DNA of 9,999 nt from Desulfocapsa sp. (GTDB lineage Bacteria > Desulfobacterota > Desulfobulbia > Desulfobulbales > Desulfocapsaceae). The position numbers and the translations under genes are program-made. The DNA is taken from positions 1 through 9,999 of the forward strand of contig DYDK01000048.1 in assembly GCA_020717935.1 (NCBI GenBank), given 5' to 3'. How positions within the stretch are numbered: the stretch's first letter is position 1; the number at the start of each line of letters is the position of its first letter. Positions 5,709 to 9,999 of this stretch are shown here, piece by piece. A model generated the notes under the pieces. It ran no database searches. It was not told the origin of the DNA and saw only the letters and a list, made by a program, of their open reading frames with translations.

Positions 5709-6388
5709 TAATCCAACTGTTTTAAGATTGCCGCCGTGACATCTTTAATGGAGGTTGAGCCATCAACAGAAATTACTTTGGCGCCACCCGCCTTCTTGAA
5801 ATAGTTGACTGCGGCCATGGTTCCGGTTGTGGTATCATAATAAATATCATGGCGCTTACCGATGGCGGCCTCGTCCTGATCATCGGCACGGGCACTGAGA
5901 TCGCCGCCACAGACCCTGCATACCAGCTTCCCGTCTTTTTCAACGGGCTTGATGGCTTCAAAGGCAATATGATTGGGATGATTGTTGTCATTGGCACAGA
6001 GACGACGGCCCATGATCCGTTCTTTGGCAATTTGACGGTCCAGCTGAATTTCAAGGACATAGTTCAAGGCCATATCGGCTTCTTTGAGAGCTTTGTCCAG
6101 GGCCTCGGCCTGGGCCAGAGAACGGGGGAAACCATCCAGCAGCCACCCTTGCTCCTTGGATTTTTGCAGAGTTTCCAATACCATGGGAATGGTCAGCTCA
6201 TCGGGCACCAGATCGCCACGGTCAATATACTCTTTGGCTTTCTTGCCAAGCTCGGTGCCGCCCTTGATATGCTCACGGAAAATTGCGCCAGATTCAATAT
6301 GGTTGCAATTGTATTTATCCTTAACAATTGCGCCCTGAGTTCCTTTACCGCTTCCATTTGGCCCAAAGGCCAGAATATTCACTGCCAT
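5708..6388 (-). CDS. adk: adenylate kinase, metal-binding LID type
   Basis: A 226-residue adenylate kinase (ATP + AMP = 2 ADP), cytosolic and usually essential. The P-loop is GPNGSGKGTQ (9-18), with Asn-Gly-Ser in place of the usual GAPGAGKGTQ. Other motifs are HIESGAIFREHI (30-41), the AMP-side LLDGFPRS (83-90), GRRLCAND (127-134), and ARADDQDEAAIGKRHDIYYD (166-185), which includes the second-arginine region. The LID carries C131, H137, C157 and C160, a four-ligand set like the zinc/cobalt/iron site described for Desulfovibrio adenylate kinases. The start at 6388 is favoured by AAGGAG at 6400-6395 with a 6-base spacer; Met at 6403 and a TTG at 6463 would extend the protein but have no RBS. 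It is transcribed divergently from hom, and a large palindrome abuts its 3' end. Confidence 0.95.
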   Translation of the reverse strand: MAVNILAFGPNGSGKGTQGAIVKDKYNCNHIESGAIFREHIKGGTELGKKAKEYIDRGDLVPDELTIPMVLETLQKSKEQGWLLDGFPRSLAQAEALDKALKEADMALNYVLEIQLDRQIAKERIMGRRLCANDNNHPNHIAFEAIKPVEKDGKLVCRVCGGDLSARADDQDEAAIGKRHDIYYDTTTGTMAAVNYFKKAGGAKVISVDGSTSIKDVTAAILKQLD

Positions 6389-6444
6389 GCCGTTCTCCTT
6401 CATTGAAGTTTCTTCTTGTATGTTTTTTGCAAAACACTCGACTC

Positions 6445-6458
6445 TGAATGAGCATTCA
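6445..6458. promoter_or_regulatory. operator-like palindrome upstream of adk
   Basis: TGAATG-AG-CATTCA is a perfect 6-bp inverted repeat with a 2-base spacer, located 57 bases before the adk start. A second, smaller palindrome (TGTTTT-TTGC-AAAACA, 6421-6436) lies between it and the gene. Sites of this size and AT-rich symmetry are typical of dimeric repressors, but no regulator gene is in the window and the site may be chance. I could not define a confident adk promoter; a weak TTGGAT (about 6489) with a T-rich -10 region around 6465 is possible. Confidence 0.3.
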
Positions 6459-6530
6459 CTCAAATAAAATAAAAACAGAAGAATAATCCAAAAGTGAATT
6501 TAAGGCCAGAAAAATATCTGTGCTTCTGTT

Positions 6531-6559
6531 TTGACTTTCACGCAGAAAGAGGGTATTTT
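6531..6559 (+). promoter_or_regulatory. probable sigma-70 promoter for hom operon
   Basis: TTGACT (6531-6536), a 17-base spacer and TATTTT (6554-6559) match five and four of six consensus positions. Transcription would start near 6566, leaving a leader of about 108 bases before hom. The -35 box overlaps one arm of a 10-bp perfect inverted repeat (6472-6481 with 6523-6532, arm AAAACAGAAG). The leader shows no Thr/Ile-rich attenuator peptide. Confidence 0.5.
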
Positions 6560-6673
6560 CTCGGTCATTATCGGGAAGCTGTAATCAAGAGAAGAAAACG
6601 AGAATGCTTGCCCTGTCCATCTAATTTTATTCTTTATTTTCAAATAGCTCATCAACATTACTCATAATAAATC

Positions 6674-7984
6674 ATGAAAGACATCCGTGTGGGACTTATC
6701 GGTTTTGGCACTGTAGGAAGCGGTCTGGCCCAAACCCTTTTGGAGCAGAAGGATCGCCTTCTGCGCAAGGTAGGGGCCAGGATTATCCTTGCCCGCATCG
6801 TTGATATTAATCTGGAACACCTCCCAGAGCAGTTCAAGGATGCTCAATTATCCAAGGATGTTAATGATATTTTTAATGATCCCGATATTGACATTGTCGT
6901 CGAACTGATTGGTGGTCTCGAACCAGCCCGAACCTTTCTCTTAGAGGCTATTCGCCATGGCAAGCATGTGGTCACTGCCAATAAAGCCCTGCTTTCCATT
7001 CATGGAAAAGAGATCTTTGAAGCGGCAGGACACAATAATGTTGAGGTTGGCTTTGAGGCCAGTGTCGGTGGTGGAATTCCAGTGATCAAGGCCTTGAAAG
7101 AAGGTTTGGTCGCCAATCGCATCTTGTCGATCATGGGAATCATGAACGGAACTGCCAATTACATTCTTACCAAGATGACCGATCAGGGCGCCGCCTTTGA
7201 TGTGGTGCTCAAAGAAGCTCAGGCCCTGGGATTTGCCGAGGCCGATCCCACCTATGACATCGAAGGTATTGATACGGCCCATAAACTCGCCATTCTCATG
7301 ACCATCTCCTATGGCAAACTCGTCCAGCTCAAGGATATTCACACCGAAGGAATCAGCAAGATTCAGCCCATCGACATTGACTTTGCCCGCGAATTTGGCT
7401 GCCGAATCAAACTGCTGGCCATCAGCCGCCATCACGGCAGCCATGTTGAGGCTCGGGTACAGCCCACCCTGGTGCCGGAATCGCACATGCTGGCCAATAT
7501 CAACGGGGCCTATAATGCTATCTATTTTACCGGCGACACCGTCGGCAATGTTCTGCTCTACGGCAAAGGTGCCGGAAAGATGCCGACTGGCAGTGCGGTA
7601 GCCGCCGATGTGGTGGATATTGGCCGCAATATCCTGCATGGTTCCATAGGCAGGGTTCCCGCTCTCTCCTATCTTCCCGAACATATTGGCACTCCCACCA
7701 TCACCCCCATGACTCAATTGTGCTGTCCTTATTATTTCCGGATTACCGCCGTTGATAAGCCAGGAGTCCTTTCCACCATTTCCGGCATTTTTGGCAAACA
7801 TTCCATCTCCATCAAATCGGTGATTCAGAAGAGTCGTCAGCAGAATGAGCCAGTCAGCATCGTTCTCCATACCCATGAAGCCTCAGAAGCAGCTGTGCAA
7901 AAGGCCATCGCCGAGATTGACGGATTAGAGGTCTGCACCGAACCCACGGTGAAAATTCGTTTTCTCGTGGATGAACCCCGCTGA
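6674..7984 (+). CDS. hom: homoserine dehydrogenase with C-terminal ACT domain
   Basis: A 436-residue monofunctional homoserine dehydrogenase. It reduces aspartate 4-semialdehyde to homoserine with NAD(P)H at the branch to threonine and methionine. The Rossmann motif GLIGFGTVGSG (7-17) is at the N-terminus, TANKALL (101-107) follows, and the catalytic region contains GIMNGTANYIL (155-165) and EADPTYDIEGIDTAHK (189-204). D195, D200 and K204 align with yeast D214, D219 and K223. Residues 353-425 form an ACT domain (ITAVDKPGVLSTISGIFG), which in this family usually mediates threonine feedback inhibition. The ATG at 6674 has an AT-rich leader without a Shine-Dalgarno sequence, but homology begins here. 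The next gene starts 34 bases after the stop and is probably co-transcribed. Confidence 0.96.
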   Translation: MKDIRVGLIGFGTVGSGLAQTLLEQKDRLLRKVGARIILARIVDINLEHLPEQFKDAQLSKDVNDIFNDPDIDIVVELIGGLEPARTFLLEAIRHGKHVVTANKALLSIHGKEIFEAAGHNNVEVGFEASVGGGIPVIKALKEGLVANRILSIMGIMNGTANYILTKMTDQGAAFDVVLKEAQALGFAEADPTYDIEGIDTAHKLAILMTISYGKLVQLKDIHTEGISKIQPIDIDFAREFGCRIKLLAISRHHGSHVEARVQPTLVPESHMLANINGAYNAIYFTGDTVGNVLLYGKGAGKMPTGSAVAADVVDIGRNILHGSIGRVPALSYLPEHIGTPTITPMTQLCCPYYFRITAVDKPGVLSTISGIFGKHSISIKSVIQKSRQQNEPVSIVLHTHEASEAAVQKAIAEIDGLEVCTEPTVKIRFLVDEPR

Positions 7985-8018
7985 ATGCCAGTCAAAAATT
8001 ACAAAAAGGCCCGCTCAC

Positions 8019-9245
8019 ATGAAATATCTGATCCTGGTCGGTGATGGCATGGGTGACCTGCCGGTGGCCGAACTGAACCATCGCACTCCTCTCGAGGCAG
8101 CCCACACGCCTTTTATGGATACACTTTGCCGTTCGGGTGAACTCTTTCTTACCCAGACCATTCCTGAAGGCTTTCCACCGGGCAGCGATGTTGCCAATCT
8201 CTCCCTGCTGGGCTATCGGCCCGAGGACTATTATACCGGCCGGGCCCCGCTGGAGGCTGCGGCCATGAATATTTCGCTCACCCCTGACCAGACTGCCTTT
8301 CGCTGTAATCTGGTGACCCTGGCCCATGAGCCGAATCAGCAAGTCCGCATGATTGACTATTCTGCCGGCCATATCAGCAGTGAAGAATCCCGCCAACTTA
8401 TCGCTGCCCTGGAAGCGGGCTGCGGTACCGAATTCTTTCATTTTCACCCTGGAGTCAGTTACCGCCATATCCTGGTGGTTACAGGAAGATATCCGCAGAT
8501 GGAGACCGTCCCTCCTCATGACTTTACCGGCCAAGAAGTCACGGAGGCCTGGAATCGTTATCGAAATCATCCGCAATGGGCAGAGTTGCTTGAGAAGGCT
8601 ATGAACATTCTGGCAGATCACCCCATTAATACAGCCCGCATGGCGGCTGGCAAGAATCCGGCCAATGGCATCTGGCTCTGGGGAGAAGGGAAATTACCAC
8701 AAATGCCGACCATGACGGAGCGATTTGGCATCAGCGGCAGTCTCATATCAGCCGTAGATCTCCTCAAAGGGCTCGGAGTAAACGCCGGACTTTCCATCAT
8801 CAATGTCCCTGGGGCCACCGGTTATCTTGATACCAATTATAACGGAAAGGCTCAGGCTACACTGGAGAGTCTGCGAGATAATGACTTTGTTTTTGTCCAT
8901 GTGGAGGCGCCCGATGAAACCGGACATCAGGGCCTGCTGAAAGAAAAAATCCAGGCCATTGAGGACTTTGACCAGAAAATCGTTGGTCCCATTTTCCAAG
9001 GGCTTCAAGAGAGCGGCGAGGAATTTCGTTTAATCGCCACCATGGATCATCACACCCCCCTATGTTTGCGTACCCACACTGCCAGTCCCGTTCCTACTCT
9101 TCTTTACGATTCACGGAAAACGGACAAGGGTTGCGGGCTGCCATTTAATGAACACTCAGCCAAAACCGTTGATGAACACCTCCACAATGGAATGGCCAAC
9201 GGCGAACTGCTCATGGAAAAACTCCTGCAACGAAAACATGAATAG
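8019..9245 (+). CDS. phosphoglycerate-mutase-like protein, proposed homoserine kinase
   Basis: A 408-residue alkaline-phosphatase-superfamily enzyme of the archaeal-type cofactor-independent phosphoglycerate mutase group. The metal-binding start LILVGDGMGD (4-13) is followed by PGSDVANLSLLGY (54-66), where S56 sits at the phosphoserine nucleophile position, and YTGRAPLEAAAMNI (72-85). Later motifs are VHVEAPDETGHQG (293-305; D299, H303), MDHHTP (342-347) and THTASPVP (352-359). A subgroup encoded next to homoserine dehydrogenase is annotated as a proposed homoserine kinase (TIGR02535), an analogue of ThrB. Here it follows hom by 34 bases, which favours that role over glycolysis; the sequence alone does not prove it. 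The ATG at 8019 is chosen because VGDGMGD homology starts there; an upstream in-frame start at 7971 would overlap hom and add non-conserved residues. The RBS (AAGG) is weak. Confidence 0.88.
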   Translation: MKYLILVGDGMGDLPVAELNHRTPLEAAHTPFMDTLCRSGELFLTQTIPEGFPPGSDVANLSLLGYRPEDYYTGRAPLEAAAMNISLTPDQTAFRCNLVTLAHEPNQQVRMIDYSAGHISSEESRQLIAALEAGCGTEFFHFHPGVSYRHILVVTGRYPQMETVPPHDFTGQEVTEAWNRYRNHPQWAELLEKAMNILADHPINTARMAAGKNPANGIWLWGEGKLPQMPTMTERFGISGSLISAVDLLKGLGVNAGLSIINVPGATGYLDTNYNGKAQATLESLRDNDFVFVHVEAPDETGHQGLLKEKIQAIEDFDQKIVGPIFQGLQESGEEFRLIATMDHHTPLCLRTHTASPVPTLLYDSRKTDKGCGLPFNEHSAKTVDEHLHNGMANGELLMEKLLQRKHE

Positions 9246-9741
9246 CGGAGAGAGTAAGGTTACGGCCCATAAGGATGATCACATCCACCGTACTCAATAC
9301 CGCGTCCTGTATGGTGATACCGATGCTGCCGCCGTGGTCTATAATGCCAATTATCTACGCTACTTTGAAATCGGAAGAACTGAGTTTATGCGGGAGCGGG
9401 TGTGCTCCTACCGTGACATTGAGCAGATGGGCTTTGTTCTGCCAGTTATTGAGTGCCATATCCGCTTCAAGGCCCCGGCTCGTTACGACGATATCCTCAT
9501 CATCGAAACAACCCTGACGGAACTGAAAAAAGTGACATGCGCCTTCAGCTACCGCATCCTGCACAAAGAAGAGCAGGGTCAAAGCAAGCCTCGCTTTCTG
9601 GCTAAAGGCTCTACGGTCATGGCCTCAATCAATCGTGAAGGTAAACTCACTCCATTGCCGACTGAAATAAGGGATCAACTGCAACGACACCTTCTCCCCG
9701 CCACTCGTTTGCATACAGAGCTGGACAGAGAATATCCTTGA
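9238..9741 (+). CDS. YbgC/FcbB-type acyl-CoA thioesterase (hot-dog fold)
   Basis: A 167-residue single-domain hot-dog protein of the 4-hydroxybenzoyl-CoA thioesterase/YbgC family, which hydrolyses acyl-CoA thioesters in the cytoplasm. The signature YGDTDAAAVVYNANYLRYFE (25-44) matches E. coli YbgC YEDTDAGGVVYH; D29 aligns with its catalytic D18. ECHIRFKAPARYDD follows at about 74-87, the usual second conserved strand. The substrate is not predictable from the sequence. The ATG at 9238 overlaps the end of the preceding gene by 8 bases (ATGAATAG), which suggests translational coupling in the hom operon; the RBS is weak. An upstream in-frame start at 9148 would lie wholly within the neighbour and is rejected. 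The stop codon overlaps the -35 box of the tRNA promoter. Confidence 0.9.
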   Translation: MNSGESKVTAHKDDHIHRTQYRVLYGDTDAAAVVYNANYLRYFEIGRTEFMRERVCSYRDIEQMGFVLPVIECHIRFKAPARYDDILIIETTLTELKKVTCAFSYRILHKEEQGQSKPRFLAKGSTVMASINREGKLTPLPTEIRDQLQRHLLPATRLHTELDREYP

Positions 9742-9765
9742 CAACACCTCTCAATCTGTTATATT
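9738..9765 (+). promoter_or_regulatory. strong sigma-70 promoter for tRNA-fMet
   Basis: A perfect -35 box TTGACA (9738-9743), a 16-base spacer and TATATT (9760-9765, five of six consensus bases) precede the tRNA. Transcription should start near 9772, only a few bases before the mature 5' end at 9777. The -35 box contains the TGA stop codon of the thioesterase gene (9739-9741). An alternative -10, TATTAG (9762-9767), would give 18-base spacing. Confidence 0.8.
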
Positions 9766-9776
9766 AGCTATCGTAT

Positions 9777-9853
<77 letters not shown>

Positions 9854-9863
9854 TAATAAATTC

Positions 9864-9896
9864 AAGGGGTTAAGATAAAATCTTAACCCCTTTTTT
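9864..9896 (+). terminator. strong intrinsic terminator after tRNA-fMet
   Basis: AAGGGGTTAAGA (9864-9875) pairs perfectly with TCTTAACCCCTT (9881-9892) around the 5-base loop TAAAA, and a T-run covers 9891-9896. It lies 11 bases after the tRNA CCA end. The flanking A residues on the left arm would also let it work for a leftward transcript. Confidence 0.92.
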
Positions 9897-9999
9897 ATGC
9901 CTTTTTATTTCACTCCCAACAGTATTCCCAACACCAGACGCCATTTCCAACTGTAAGTTTGCATGTGAACTTAGAAACTTTTGCACATAAACATAGATT
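9897..9999. other. AT-rich right edge, no confident gene
   Basis: No gene with a start is visible. On the minus strand one frame is open from the window edge (9998) to a TAA at 9872-9870, 42 codons, including the phrase SGVGNTVGSE. It would end inside the tRNA terminator. Two copies of CCCAACA fall in this stretch. The length is too short to separate a gene end from chance. Confidence 0.2.

Noticed and set aside
5849..6406. 185-codon rightward frame opposite adk
   Set aside because: Fully antisense to the adenylate kinase gene; a shadow frame.
6604..6624. Six-codon frame ATG CTT GCC CTG TCC ATC TAA in the hom leader as an attenuator peptide
   Set aside because: It has no threonine or repeated regulatory codons, no good RBS and no terminator hairpin following it.
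6941..7876. 311-codon open frame on the minus strand
   Set aside because: It lies entirely antisense to hom, which has all its family motifs; this is a codon-bias shadow.
7992..8621. 209-codon open frame on the minus strand
   Set aside because: Antisense to the phosphoglycerate-mutase-like gene, with no RBS or recognisable motif.

Overview
The window looks like a chromosomal segment of a sulfate-reducing or related Desulfobacterota bacterium, most likely near the Desulfobulbales. The assignment rests on gene style, not a database search. The adenylate kinase has the P-loop GPNGSGKGTQ and the Cys/His metal-binding LID known from Desulfovibrio-type enzymes. Uroporphyrinogen-III methyltransferase and synthase are fused in one protein. 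Homoserine dehydrogenase is followed by a phosphoglycerate-mutase-like proposed homoserine kinase. Coding density and base composition are even, and I see no transposase, integrase gene or CRISPR array.

Layout. Positions 1-509 are mostly non-coding. They hold a possible tiny leftward gene with an excellent ribosome binding site, a 161-bp concentric palindrome (114-274), two perfect heptamers and a small GC hairpin. A rightward pair follows: a polytopic membrane protein with features of the YdjM/DUF457 metal-dependent hydrolase family (510-1418), then an exported or lipoprotein of unknown function (1421-2065). A long inverted repeat at 2074-2114 separates this pair from converging leftward genes.

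The leftward block, in transcription order, is adk (6388-5708), a 181-bp palindrome abutting its stop codon, five degenerate heptamers, gmhA (5327-4737), a deoxyhypusine-synthase-like protein (4720-3761) and a cobA-hemD fusion (3699-2131). It covers nucleotide balance, LPS heptose synthesis and the branch from uroporphyrinogen III to siroheme, cobalamin and (in sulfate reducers) heme.

The rightward block starts from a divergent region (6389-6673) with a good sigma-70 promoter. It encodes hom, the proposed homoserine kinase and a YbgC-like hot-dog thioesterase, the last two overlapping by 8 bases. The first two probably form consecutive steps of threonine synthesis. An initiator tRNA-fMet with encoded CCA follows, with its own promoter (whose -35 box overlaps the thioesterase stop codon) and a strong intrinsic terminator.

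Most genes are ordinary housekeeping genes. The least explained items are the two large palindromes, which have different arms but share the core TAGCCCTGCTA, and the deoxyhypusine-synthase-like protein, which appears to lack the catalytic lysine of that family.
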